Assembly (NCBI GenBank): GCA_022843885.1
Contig: JALHMU010000011.1
Location: 1-18,564 of the forward strand
Direction of reading: 5' to 3'
Length of the DNA stretch: 18,564 nucleotides
From: Candidatus Peribacteraceae bacterium
GTDB taxonomy: Bacteria; Patescibacteriota; Gracilibacteria; Peribacterales; Peribacteraceae
Shown here piece after piece: positions 6,843 through 14,797 of this stretch. Within the stretch, counting starts at the first letter, position 1; each line of letters opens with the position of its first letter. The notes below the pieces were generated by a model that did no database searches, was not told where the DNA came from, and saw nothing but the letters and a program-made list of their open reading frames with translations. The translations under genes were made by a program, and so were the position numbers.

Positions 6843-6919
6843 CGAAGAGAGTATAGACGCTTGAGAGCGCCGTTTATAGCCCTTCGCGTTGCCTCAAAAC
6901 CTGCGTAGAATCATGGAGC
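6843..6919. promoter_or_regulatory. Divergent promoter region, two start-proximal -10 boxes
   Basis: The 77-bp gap holds TATACT on the - strand (6855-6850), 7 nt before the dehydrogenase ATG, and TAGAAT on the + strand (6906-6911), 8 nt before ATG 6920. The -35 regions are poor (TATAAA on the - strand with a 17-nt spacer matches 3 of 6; TTCGCG on the + strand matches 2 of 6). No Shine-Dalgarno precedes either gene. The spacing predicts transcripts that begin at or within a few bases of the start codon. Confidence 0.5.
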
Positions 6920-8473
6920 ATGCCACGCCGCCATACCGATCGTTTACAGGAACTCCTTCTGTTTGGGGCACTGTTTGCCTTTGCGCTCGCGAGTGTTGCG
7001 ATGATAGGGCATTCCATTGATACGCCTAGACAAGCCGATATGCAGCTCTTGACGTATGCATTCCAAGGTTTGGAGGCATTACAACATGGTACGTATATCG
7101 AGTATCTCTTAGAGGTTCGAAAGTATCCGTTTTTACCAGTTTTTCTGCTGTCAGGTCTGTATGGTCTCACGATTCTGGGATTGATAGGAGCAGGGCGTAT
7201 CGAAAGTATGGCTGAAATTCCCGCGTATGTTTTCCTGCAGGGACAAGAAATCGATCTCGTTACACGTTGTGCTGTGTTTACGATGGCATTGCTCACACTC
7301 ATATTGCTCTATCGACTGACGAAACGGTTTTTCCTTCAATCGTCATCTCTCGGCGCAGTGCTTCTCCTCATAAGCGGGTTCTTATTCCCCATGTTTGCCA
7401 CCGCTGAACGGCCACACATGCTGATCGCATGTATGACAATGGTGGCATTCGCATGTTCACTTCCACTGGTTCATGAAAAGACCACACGCAACATGTTCAT
7501 TGCATTTACTGGATCAGCAGCTGCATTCATGACGCTCCAAAGTGGCGCACTCACATTTTTGTTTCCCGTCTTGGCATTCCTCTCTACGCCGAACGGTTTT
7601 GCATGGAAGAAACTTTTCTCTGTTCGATTGATTCTCTGGTCACTGGTCGCAGTATGTGTTGCATTGTTGCTCGGCTATCCATTTGTCTTTGATGCCCTGC
7701 TCCATGGTCAGATGATTTCCTTCGATTTAGGGAATGATTACATCTCTGATATGCCGAAGTGGACCGGAAAAGGTTTCGTCGTGCTCGGCGTACTTTTGAC
7801 AGGCAGTGAGCCATTCTTACTGGCCGCCTTCCTCTGGTATCTCTTCCGTGTCCGATCGCAAAGAGTGTCGGGAGGCGAGAAAATGCTGCTCATCTATCTC
7901 GCTGCCTTTGTCCTAATCTTTGGAATGTATACCGGTACGAGCACTCGATTCTTCTTACCGATTCTGCCAGTCATGGCATTGCTTGCCGCACGGACCATTC
8001 CTGCTCCAAAAATTACACTGCCACTTCTTTCACTGTTTATCATCATTGTGCAGATTCACAACATGCGTCTTGCGATGCAGCCGAATACATTCGAGCAGGC
8101 AAAAGCATTTCTCGTCGAAGAAACAGTTGGACCGATTGCGACAACATTACCCTCACCGAGTTTTCTCGGGATCTATCCCACTCGTCAAAGCGCGTCCGGA
8201 TCATCCGCTGCTCGTGATCGCTATATTGCAGGACTGCCGACTGATCTTCAGGGTGCACGCGACTTTGTGTCTGTGAGAGATGCACAAGCACGCGTACTCG
8301 TCACACTGACGGATGCACCATTCCCACCTTCTTTTACGGATCTTTCAGTGTGTAAAGACATCCCATCGTCACCCTATAATGATGTGTATCTCTGGGCGGA
8401 AACCGATTGGCCGATCGTGAGGTGGTTTCAGGCCAAGAGCCTAGGGCCGGAGTTGACGATTTATTGTCGATAA
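6920..8473 (+). CDS. Polytopic membrane protein, GT-C-like (ArnT/PMT-type)
   Basis: This 517-aa protein has about ten to eleven hydrophobic segments, including residues 12-30, 108-130 (with LLTLILLY), the LLLISGFLFPMFATAERPH region, ALLLGYPFVF, FVVLGVLLTGSEPFLLAAF and LSLFIIIVQ. An exported loop follows the first helix (HSIDTPRQADMQ, about 27-38), and a soluble C-terminal domain of about 120 residues ends the protein. The layout matches GT-C glycosyltransferases, which use polyprenyl-phosphate sugars on the outer face of the membrane. The usual DE or DD pair in the first loop is not clear; D29 and D36 are candidates, so the catalytic assignment is tentative. It could instead be a non-catalytic membrane protein. 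It is probably its own transcription unit, with TAGAAT 8 nt ahead of the ATG. Confidence 0.75.
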   Translation: MPRRHTDRLQELLLFGALFAFALASVAMIGHSIDTPRQADMQLLTYAFQGLEALQHGTYIEYLLEVRKYPFLPVFLLSGLYGLTILGLIGAGRIESMAEIPAYVFLQGQEIDLVTRCAVFTMALLTLILLYRLTKRFFLQSSSLGAVLLLISGFLFPMFATAERPHMLIACMTMVAFACSLPLVHEKTTRNMFIAFTGSAAAFMTLQSGALTFLFPVLAFLSTPNGFAWKKLFSVRLILWSLVAVCVALLLGYPFVFDALLHGQMISFDLGNDYISDMPKWTGKGFVVLGVLLTGSEPFLLAAFLWYLFRVRSQRVSGGEKMLLIYLAAFVLIFGMYTGTSTRFFLPILPVMALLAARTIPAPKITLPLLSLFIIIVQIHNMRLAMQPNTFEQAKAFLVEETVGPIATTLPSPSFLGIYPTRQSASGSSAARDRYIAGLPTDLQGARDFVSVRDAQARVLVTLTDAPFPPSFTDLSVCKDIPSSPYNDVYLWAETDWPIVRWFQAKSLGPELTIYCR

Positions 8474-8510
8474 GAAGAGAAGAGCAAGTTTTTCTAGATA
8501 TCCCTTTCGG

Positions 8511-8516
8511 TATAGT
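8511..8516 (+). promoter_or_regulatory. Possible -10 box of the secreted-protein gene
   Basis: TATAGT lies 24 nt upstream of ATG 8541. No good -35 is visible 15-19 nt upstream (the region is a T run). The predicted leader of about 18 nt has no Shine-Dalgarno and ends in a C5T6 pyrimidine run directly before the ATG. The rest of the 67-bp gap (8474-8540) shows nothing recognisable, and no terminator for the upstream gene. Confidence 0.35.
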
Positions 8517-8540
8517 GATCTTTAACTTACCCCCTTTTTT

Positions 8541-10823
8541 ATGAGCGTACCCACGCTTTTCGCAAGCAGATCTTCTGCTTTGATTGGGCTATTCGGAATA
8601 TCCGCAATAGCTCTTTTTTTCTATTTATTTCATCAGCAAGCAGCAGCTTTTGAACCATATTCCTATAACGAATTACGCAAAGAGGAAAATGGTGTTATTA
8701 CGTCTGAAATTCATGGGAAGTTTATTAACTATCTCGATGATAACGATCAGTGGCAAAAAATTGACTTGTCATTTGTAGAGCAAGAAGACGGATTTCATTT
8801 GATGACTGCTCCATATGAGCTACATGCCGGAAAACTAAGCACAGACGAAATACGTTTTGTATCTACAAACACATATGATGTAAAAAATAAGAAAGTTCGT
8901 AATGATGCGCCGTATGGAAAAAATCGTCGATTCCCAACAGTGACTTCTGTTGAAGGAAAAATTGTTGATCAGGGGATTTTGTATGCCAATGCATTGCCTC
9001 AGATTGGTGCCGATCTCTTGCTTCAACCTCACGAAATGGAAGCACGTTACCTTGTCGTGTGGAAAGAAGCTCCACGCTGCGAAGGCACAATGGAAATTCC
9101 ATTTGCGGAGACATATGACTACGGAACGCCTAGAATGAGAGATGGAACGCCAATCGGAGAAAAAGAAGTTATTTTAGAAGGTGGTTTTGCCATTGGACCA
9201 AATGATTTTCGTGGTATTGGTACACCACAAGGAAAGATCTGGGATAGCTCTGGAAAAGGTGAGTACATTACAATTCAAGGCTCGTTTAAAGATGGCGTCT
9301 TCTCGGGAAAAAAAGTAATTGATTGTTCTTTCTTCAATGAAGTTACCTATCCCGTTTTTACAGATGACACGAGTACGTTTTATCCAGATCCAGATCCTGA
9401 AACAAGTACATTCGATGACACTGTGATTAATAGTAAAGCAGGTGGAACAAACCAAGAAACCTGGGATGAGTGGCATGATGCGACTACGGGGACAGTTGTT
9501 CCTACGGATGAGGCAAACCATCTTGCTCGTTCGGGTTACTGGGGCGGGGGCTATCTCGGTGCTCGAGGATTCCTCCTTTTTGATACATCAAGTATTCCTA
9601 ATGATGCGATCTTGAATTCGGCAAAGGTACAAGTATATATAACGTATACAGAGAATAGCGATAACGATGGAGACGACTTTATCGTATTCGTTAGCGGTGC
9701 TAATCCCGCTTCTAACACAAGCCTCTCTACTGCAGATTTTGACCAATGTGGATCTGTAAATTCACCTACAGAAATTGGCACTCGTTTTGATATTACAAGT
9801 GCTACCACGAGTAGTTACAATGATTTGCACATCACAACGCTATCTGAAATCAATAAAACTGGAATTACGAAATTGTGCGCACGTGAAGGGCATGATGTTC
9901 TTGATTCTCGTATTGATGGTTCAATGGATAGTTATAATGCTATTTATGTTTATTTTGCAGAGAGAACTGGAACTTCCCAGGATCCAAAATTAGTCGTTAC
10001 GTACACCGTACCAGCAGATGCATATGTGGCTGTAACTGGTGATAGTAATGCGGAATCAGGTACAACTCTTATTTACAATGTCACTGCAGGAAACAATGGT
10101 ACGGGAGCTATTACAAACACGTATATTTACAGCACAGTTCCATCTGGTTTTTCGTACAATGATGGTGATAGTTCACCAGACTGTTCTCTTGTTAGCTCTC
10201 AAGTTCGTTGTGGCAGCTTTGGACTTTCGAATGGTTCTTCTACGGGTAGACTTATCGCTTTTGATGTAAACGTTGGTACATGTGACGTGTCACGAACTAC
10301 AACCGTAACCATTAGCGGAGCTACGTTATACGACACGATAACGAATAATAACTCAGACGCCATCAATGCTGACATTACGTGTCCGACCCCAGTAGATTTC
10401 GTGCGGAAATCTGCAGATCAAAATATTTCTAGCTCAACGACATTACAAGATGATAATGAGCTTTCTTTGACCCTTCTTTCGGGGAGAACATATCTCGTTT
10501 TTGGAGCACTTTTTGCTACGTCCACTAATGCAAATCCGGATATTAAAATTGCATTCACGACGCCACAGGGTGCAACAATGGATATTGGGTATTTAGCAGC
10601 AAGTGCAGGTCAATTCCGAGACGCTGAGCTACTAGAAACGTCGGGCCTAGCTAGTTCTCGTATTGATATTCAGGCAAATATGAACACAATTATGCAGTTA
10701 AACGGAACCATCGTTGTAGGTACTGGGGGTAACCTCAAATTGCGCTGGGCGCAGGTAACTTCCAATGCCAGTGCTACTACCCTGAAACAGGGCTCATTTT
10801 TGTCTGTAACAGAAATACAGTAA
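8541..10823 (+). CDS. Large secreted mosaic protein with DUF11-like and phage-type C-terminal domains
   Basis: This 760-aa protein starts with a signal peptide: hydrophobic core 13-30 and AAA at 34-36 before FEPYS, so cleavage after 36 is likely. Residues 40-285 are an extracellular region without a recognised name. Residues 290-490 resemble DNRLRE/disaggregatase-type beta-sandwich modules (GFLLFDTSSIPNDAILNSAK, 343-362, ending PKLVVTYTV). Residues 493-614 look like a DUF11/CARDB-type Ig-like domain with paired cysteines (548, 557, 581, 614). Residues 617-760 resemble C-terminal modules of phage tail and virion proteins (STTLQDDNELSLTL at 632-645, LRWAQVTSNASATTL at 734-748). There is no LPXTG or C-terminal membrane anchor. 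Three 60-nt sample lines are 37-38% GC against 48-58% in sampled neighbours, suggesting separate origin. Role unknown; surface or adhesion function is inferred. Confidence 0.9.
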   Translation: MSVPTLFASRSSALIGLFGISAIALFFYLFHQQAAAFEPYSYNELRKEENGVITSEIHGKFINYLDDNDQWQKIDLSFVEQEDGFHLMTAPYELHAGKLSTDEIRFVSTNTYDVKNKKVRNDAPYGKNRRFPTVTSVEGKIVDQGILYANALPQIGADLLLQPHEMEARYLVVWKEAPRCEGTMEIPFAETYDYGTPRMRDGTPIGEKEVILEGGFAIGPNDFRGIGTPQGKIWDSSGKGEYITIQGSFKDGVFSGKKVIDCSFFNEVTYPVFTDDTSTFYPDPDPETSTFDDTVINSKAGGTNQETWDEWHDATTGTVVPTDEANHLARSGYWGGGYLGARGFLLFDTSSIPNDAILNSAKVQVYITYTENSDNDGDDFIVFVSGANPASNTSLSTADFDQCGSVNSPTEIGTRFDITSATTSSYNDLHITTLSEINKTGITKLCAREGHDVLDSRIDGSMDSYNAIYVYFAERTGTSQDPKLVVTYTVPADAYVAVTGDSNAESGTTLIYNVTAGNNGTGAITNTYIYSTVPSGFSYNDGDSSPDCSLVSSQVRCGSFGLSNGSSTGRLIAFDVNVGTCDVSRTTTVTISGATLYDTITNNNSDAINADITCPTPVDFVRKSADQNISSSTTLQDDNELSLTLLSGRTYLVFGALFATSTNANPDIKIAFTTPQGATMDIGYLAASAGQFRDAELLETSGLASSRIDIQANMNTIMQLNGTIVVGTGGNLKLRWAQVTSNASATTLKQGSFLSVTEIQ

Positions 10824-10831
10824 TTATGGCC

Positions 10832-10861
10832 AAAAGGCCGGTCAGCATTGACCGGCCTTTT
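10832..10861 (+). terminator. Intrinsic terminator after the secreted-protein gene
   Basis: AAAAGGCCGGTCA (10832-10844) pairs perfectly over 13 bp with 10849-10861 across a GCAT loop. The A and T runs form the base of the stem, so the hairpin can work in both directions. It begins 9 nt after the stop codon and isolates the 8541 gene from the operon that follows. Confidence 0.9.
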
Positions 10862-10871
10862 ATTATGTCTC

Positions 10872-10900
10872 ATTACAATAATTGGGTAGTCCGGTATACT
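10872..10900 (+). promoter_or_regulatory. Promoter of the six-gene operon
   Basis: TATACT at 10895-10900 has ATTACA (10872-10877; 4 of 6 consensus) at the ideal 17-nt spacing. It lies just after the terminator and 8 nt before ATG 10909, so the mRNA should start at or beside the start codon. Confidence 0.65.
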
Positions 10901-10908
10901 GCCGTTCG

Positions 10909-11622
10909 ATGCAAATCACTCCTCTTCATCGTTATTCCGGCCGATTGGACTTTCTCTTCGATGTCTTGAAAGACACGCCGGTCACGTTACTTGATGTGGG
11001 AAATTTAGGTGATGGCACATCGACGAACCTCACAATTAAAAATTACGTGGAAGAAAAAAAAGGAACGTATTTCGGACTCGATTCAAATGCAGAACTAACA
11101 AAGAGATTGAATTTACCGAATCAGCTCGTCGGAGATTTGCACAAAACAGATATTGATTCCGATAAGTTCGACGTGATTTATGGCGGTGAGATCATCGAGC
11201 ACACATGGACTCCGGGTGACATGATCGCGGAATGCTTTCGCATCCTGAAGCCGGGTGGAAAACTGATTCTCGATACACCAAATCCGTACAGTCTGAACAG
11301 TATTTTGCGCTATCTCTTCAAGAGTCAGGATTCGATGGGTGATGTGCGCAAACTTGTGTATGAGGAAGCCAAAGATAACTTCAAATCAATCACGGATAAG
11401 GGTGCAGATCTTAAGCAGCCACAGCATAAGATCTTCTTTACACCCGCGATGATGAAACAGCTGCTCGAAACGCATGGTTTCAAGCTGGTACATCTTGGAT
11501 TTACGCAAAAACCACATTCCATCATCCAGAAGTTTTTGATGTTTCTCTTTCCACAATGCGGCAACCACCTCTGTGTTGTCGGAGAAAAGAGCACACTCGA
11601 TGAAATCTATTCAGATCTGTAA
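10909..11622 (+). CDS. Class I SAM-dependent methyltransferase
   Basis: An upstream in-frame TTG at 10882 would run through the promoter, so ATG 10909 (MQITPLHRYSGRLDFL) is the better start and gives 237 aa. The fold is a Methyltransf_11/23 type: motif I LLDVGNLGDG at 27-36, acidic residue after strand 2 in YFGLDSN (D58), motif FDVIYGGEIIEH at 87-98, and LKPGGKLILDTPNP at 113-126. Motif I departs from D-x-G-x-G-x-G: the middle glycine is replaced (DVGNLGDG), with one extra residue, which may alter SAM binding geometry. As first gene of a glycan operon it probably methylates a sugar or lipid-linked intermediate; the acceptor is unknown. It abuts the next start codon with zero spacing (TAA then ATG). 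Confidence 0.88.
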   Translation: MQITPLHRYSGRLDFLFDVLKDTPVTLLDVGNLGDGTSTNLTIKNYVEEKKGTYFGLDSNAELTKRLNLPNQLVGDLHKTDIDSDKFDVIYGGEIIEHTWTPGDMIAECFRILKPGGKLILDTPNPYSLNSILRYLFKSQDSMGDVRKLVYEEAKDNFKSITDKGADLKQPQHKIFFTPAMMKQLLETHGFKLVHLGFTQKPHSIIQKFLMFLFPQCGNHLCVVGEKSTLDEIYSDL

Positions 11623-12768
11623 ATGCGCATCGCATACATCACCAATGTCCGGCTTCCGAATGAACGTGCCCATGGTCATCAGATTGCGGAAACAGTAAAA
11701 GCAATGGTCTCGATGGGGCATGAGATCGAAGTATTTGCACCGTATCGAAAAAATACGATCTCACAGGATTTCTGGGAGTACTATCAAATGCCTGGATCTG
11801 TGCAGTTGCACTATCTTGGATCGACGGATTACATCGCTTCTCGATTCACACCCGGTGCATTTGGCCTATTTGCGATGAACCGCATGGTGCGTCGCGAGCT
11901 CGAGAATGCACACCTCAATCATTATGACGTGCTCTACACGCGTACGCCGGCACTTCTCCCGTATCTCGTCTATACCGGTGTTCCGGTCATTCTGGAGCTG
12001 CACCGCATTCCGCGTTGGCAGCTCTCACGATTCGTCGATGCGGCGAATCATTGCAAAGTTGTGTCGTGTCTCACGACGCTGATGCGTGACGAACTTATCG
12101 CTGCAGGAGTCGAGAAAGATCGTCTGATCGTGGAACCGGATGGTGTGGATTTGGATCGATTCTCAGAACTGCCGAATCGCGAACAAAGTCGCAATGATTT
12201 CAATCTTCGTTCAGATCAATTTGTCCTGGGCTATGCCGGATCACTCGCCACGATGGGCAAATCCAAAGGTGTCGAAGACTTCTTAAAAGCCTTAGAGGTC
12301 GTACATAAGGAGGATGCACGTATTCACGCTTTAATCGCTGGTGGACCGGAAGAAACAAAGGCTGAACTGCAGACACTGATTCCTCCGGAGGCTGCAACCT
12401 TCACGGGTCATCTCTCACAAGAAGGAGTGAAGTCCGTTTTTGCAGCGTCCGATGTCATGTTGTACCTCGCACCGAAGTCGACGGATCCATTTTTCATGCG
12501 CGATACATCACCGCTGAAAGTATTTGAATATATGGCCGCGAAAAAACTGATTATTTCTGCAGACATTCCACCGATTCATGACATTCTGGAGCCACGAACG
12601 GCTATTTTCTTTGAACCAGGTAATATCGAAAGTATTGTCGCAGCCGTACGTCGCGCAAAGACAGAAACTGATCAACATCCGATCAAAATCGCACGTGCGT
12701 ATGAAAAAGTTGAGCACTATACGTGGCGTAAACGCACCCAACGTATTCTTTCGAAACTTTCATCATGA
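11623..12768 (+). CDS. GT4-type glycosyltransferase
   Basis: The 381-aa protein starts directly after the preceding stop and overlaps the next gene by ATGA. The GT-B opening MRIAYITNVRLPNERAHGHQ (1-20) is followed by linker EPDGVDLDRF (171-180), LGYAGSLATMGKSKG (202-216), ALIAGGPE (236-243) and the donor motif DTSPLKVFEYMAA (294-306). Here the first acid of E-x7-E is aspartate (D294, E302), as in the known SPLK subgroup of GT4. It should be a retaining transferase acting at the cytoplasmic membrane face. The donor cannot be read from sequence; the adjacent epimerase genes suggest that a locally made sugar such as a ManNAc-type or 4-epimerised sugar is used by this or the second GT of the operon. 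Confidence 0.93.
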   Translation: MRIAYITNVRLPNERAHGHQIAETVKAMVSMGHEIEVFAPYRKNTISQDFWEYYQMPGSVQLHYLGSTDYIASRFTPGAFGLFAMNRMVRRELENAHLNHYDVLYTRTPALLPYLVYTGVPVILELHRIPRWQLSRFVDAANHCKVVSCLTTLMRDELIAAGVEKDRLIVEPDGVDLDRFSELPNREQSRNDFNLRSDQFVLGYAGSLATMGKSKGVEDFLKALEVVHKEDARIHALIAGGPEETKAELQTLIPPEAATFTGHLSQEGVKSVFAASDVMLYLAPKSTDPFFMRDTSPLKVFEYMAAKKLIISADIPPIHDILEPRTAIFFEPGNIESIVAAVRRAKTETDQHPIKIARAYEKVEHYTWRKRTQRILSKLSS

Positions 12769-13829
12769 AAATTTGTTCGGTTGCCGCCGCTCGGCCGAAC
12801 TTTGTGAAGCTTGCAGCTGTTCATCATGCCATTCTGCAATCCGATCATGAGCATGTGATTGTCCACACGGGCCAACATTACGATCCGCTCTTCTCTGACA
12901 TCTTCTTTGAACAACTGAACATCGCTCTGCCAAGCCATAATCTTGGCATTCATGGCGGAACGCGTGAGGAGGTTATTGCAGCAACGGAACAGGCATTTTC
13001 TGCAATCCTTCCTTCGATCAAACCGGACATCGTGCTCGTCTATGGAGATGTAAACGGTGCAGTCGGCGCTGCACGTGCAGCAAAAAAAGCCGGTATTCGT
13101 TTGGCACACGTGGAAGCGGGACTTCGCTCATTCGATGCGTCGATGCCGGAAGAACATAACCGTATTTTGATCGATAACATTGCTGATCTTCTGTTTTGCA
13201 GTGAACAATCCGGGATGAGAAACTTGGAGAAAGAACATATTTCCGGAGAACGCTTTCTCGTCGGTAATACGATGATTGATACGCTCGTCAGAATGCTTCC
13301 TCACATACAGGATGTAGCGCTTCCTTTTGCGCTTCCTGAGCATTTTGCCATTGCCACGTTACATCGACCAAGTAACGTAGATCAGCCGGAAGATTTTCGA
13401 CGCACGATTGATTTTTTGAATACCATTGCGGGGCATATGCCTGTCATTTTCCCGCTTCATCTTCGTGCACGAAAAAATTTGGATGCATTTGGACTCAGCG
13501 ACATCATTTCAAAAAATATTCAGCTCATCGACCCACTCGGATACATCCAATTTCTCCATCTTGTGACGAAGAGCACATTCATTTTGACGGATTCAGGAGG
13601 ATTACAAGAAGAAGCGACCTATCTGAAGAAACGCTGCTTCACACTGCGAAAAAATACAGAGCGTCCCAGTACCATCGAAAGCGGTAGCAATGTCTTGATC
13701 GATCTGGACCATGCAGCCGATGTCGAGCAGGTCGTCGCATTTGCCAAACAGCCTGAAAACATCTCGGTTCGGGTTCCAGAGCTCTGGGATGGAGCGACTG
13801 GGGAGCGTATAGTGAAGCTCCTGGCATGA
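12765..13829 (+). CDS. wecB: UDP-GlcNAc 2-epimerase, WecB family (non-hydrolysing)
   Basis: The 354-aa length is normal for the family. Motifs in order: AARPNFVKLAAV (8-19), HTGQHYD (34-40), VYGDVNGAVGAA (92-103, D95), HVEAGLRSFD (115-124, E117), MPEEHNRILID (127-137), ATLHRPSNVD (197-206, H200) and LTDSGGLQEEATYL near 286-299. These correspond to D95, E117, E131 and H213 of the E. coli enzyme. The family interconverts UDP-GlcNAc and UDP-ManNAc; WbpI-like members epimerise UDP-2,3-diacetamido-glucuronate instead, and I cannot separate the two by eye. The variants AARPN for GTRPE and GDVNG for GDTTT put it outside the standard WecB group. It overlaps both neighbours by ATGA. Confidence 0.9.
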   Translation: MKICSVAAARPNFVKLAAVHHAILQSDHEHVIVHTGQHYDPLFSDIFFEQLNIALPSHNLGIHGGTREEVIAATEQAFSAILPSIKPDIVLVYGDVNGAVGAARAAKKAGIRLAHVEAGLRSFDASMPEEHNRILIDNIADLLFCSEQSGMRNLEKEHISGERFLVGNTMIDTLVRMLPHIQDVALPFALPEHFAIATLHRPSNVDQPEDFRRTIDFLNTIAGHMPVIFPLHLRARKNLDAFGLSDIISKNIQLIDPLGYIQFLHLVTKSTFILTDSGGLQEEATYLKKRCFTLRKNTERPSTIESGSNVLIDLDHAADVEQVVAFAKQPENISVRVPELWDGATGERIVKLLA

Positions 13830-14797
13830 AAGGAAAGAATATTCTCATCACTGGCGGTCTCGGAGCGGTCGGTTCGTCATTGTCACGAGCGGCTCTGGTA
13901 CAAGGTATCGCGTCGCTGATGATCATCGATGATGAAAGCTCATGCATTTCAGAAGTCAGTCGAGATATTTTGGATGATAAGCGCGTGACCTACCTTAAAG
14001 GGTCTATTATGGATGATGCACTTTTAAAGAAAGCACTACTTGATGTGAGGCAAGACTTTGTTTTTCATCTTGCTGCTAATTTCGCCAATCAAAATTCCAT
14101 CGATTTCCCCGTGAAAGATACGGAAGTAAATAGTGTTGGTACGGTGAAAATGCTCGAATACTCGAAAAAAGGGAATGTTGGGAAGTTTATTTTCTCCTCA
14201 TCTTCCTGTGTGTACGGCAGTGGACGGGATTTCTCGGTCGATACGAAAGATTTTCACCTTGATACGCCATACGCCATCAATAAATTGCATGGAGAGTACC
14301 TCGTCGAGTTCTATAACAGCTATCACGGTCTGCCAACGACCACACTTCGGTATTTCAATTCGTTCGGTCCGGGAGAATTGCCTGGTGCGTACCGTAATGT
14401 CGTCCCAAATTTCTTTGCACTCGCGATGCAAGGCAAGCCGCTTCCGATTACCGGCGATAGAGAAACATCACGAGATTTTAACTATGTGGAAAATACGGTG
14501 ACTGCCACGATTCTCGCAGCTCTTTCCGATGTCAGTAACGGGAAAACGTACAATGTAGGATCAGGAAAAGAAACAACGATTGTATCGCTTGCAGAAGCCA
14601 TTAATAAGATTACGGGAAATACGGCACCCATCGAATTCAAGCCCGTACGAAAGTGGGATTCCATCAATCATCGCTGCGCAGATATTTCCGTGACACAGAA
14701 GGAACTTGGATATGCGCCTGTTATTGATCTGGAAGCGCAACTTCAAAAAACATACGAGTGGCTGAAGACACACGAAGCTCATTTCCCGAAAAACTAA
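13826..14797 (+). CDS. NAD-dependent epimerase/dehydratase (extended SDR)
   Basis: The 323-aa extended SDR has glycine motif GGLGAVG (10-16), HLAANFANQNS (81-91), serine stretch SSSSCVYG (124-131), catalytic Y149-x3-K153 (YAINK) and RYFNSFGPGE (175-184). It keeps Y and K and an upstream serine, so it should be an active NAD(P)-dependent sugar-nucleotide enzyme, most like GalE/WbpP-type 4-epimerases; a 4,6-dehydratase or another epimerisation is possible. The substrate may be the product of the neighbouring 2-epimerase or an unrelated UDP-hexose. ATG 13826 overlaps the preceding TGA, and its TAA shares one base with the next ATG (TAATG). Confidence 0.9.
   Translation: MKGKNILITGGLGAVGSSLSRAALVQGIASLMIIDDESSCISEVSRDILDDKRVTYLKGSIMDDALLKKALLDVRQDFVFHLAANFANQNSIDFPVKDTEVNSVGTVKMLEYSKKGNVGKFIFSSSSCVYGSGRDFSVDTKDFHLDTPYAINKLHGEYLVEFYNSYHGLPTTTLRYFNSFGPGELPGAYRNVVPNFFALAMQGKPLPITGDRETSRDFNYVENTVTATILAALSDVSNGKTYNVGSGKETTIVSLAEAINKITGNTAPIEFKPVRKWDSINHRCADISVTQKELGYAPVIDLEAQLQKTYEWLKTHEAHFPKN

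Noticed and set aside
10882..10908. TTG 10882 as start of the first methyltransferase
   Set aside because: It would place the start upstream of and through the TATACT box; ATG 10909 at 8 nt from the -10 fits the other operon heads.
14758..14796. Upstream start for the GT4 at 14797
   Set aside because: It extends into the preceding gene; ATG 14797 overlaps the stop as TAATG and gives the canonical GT4 N-terminus.
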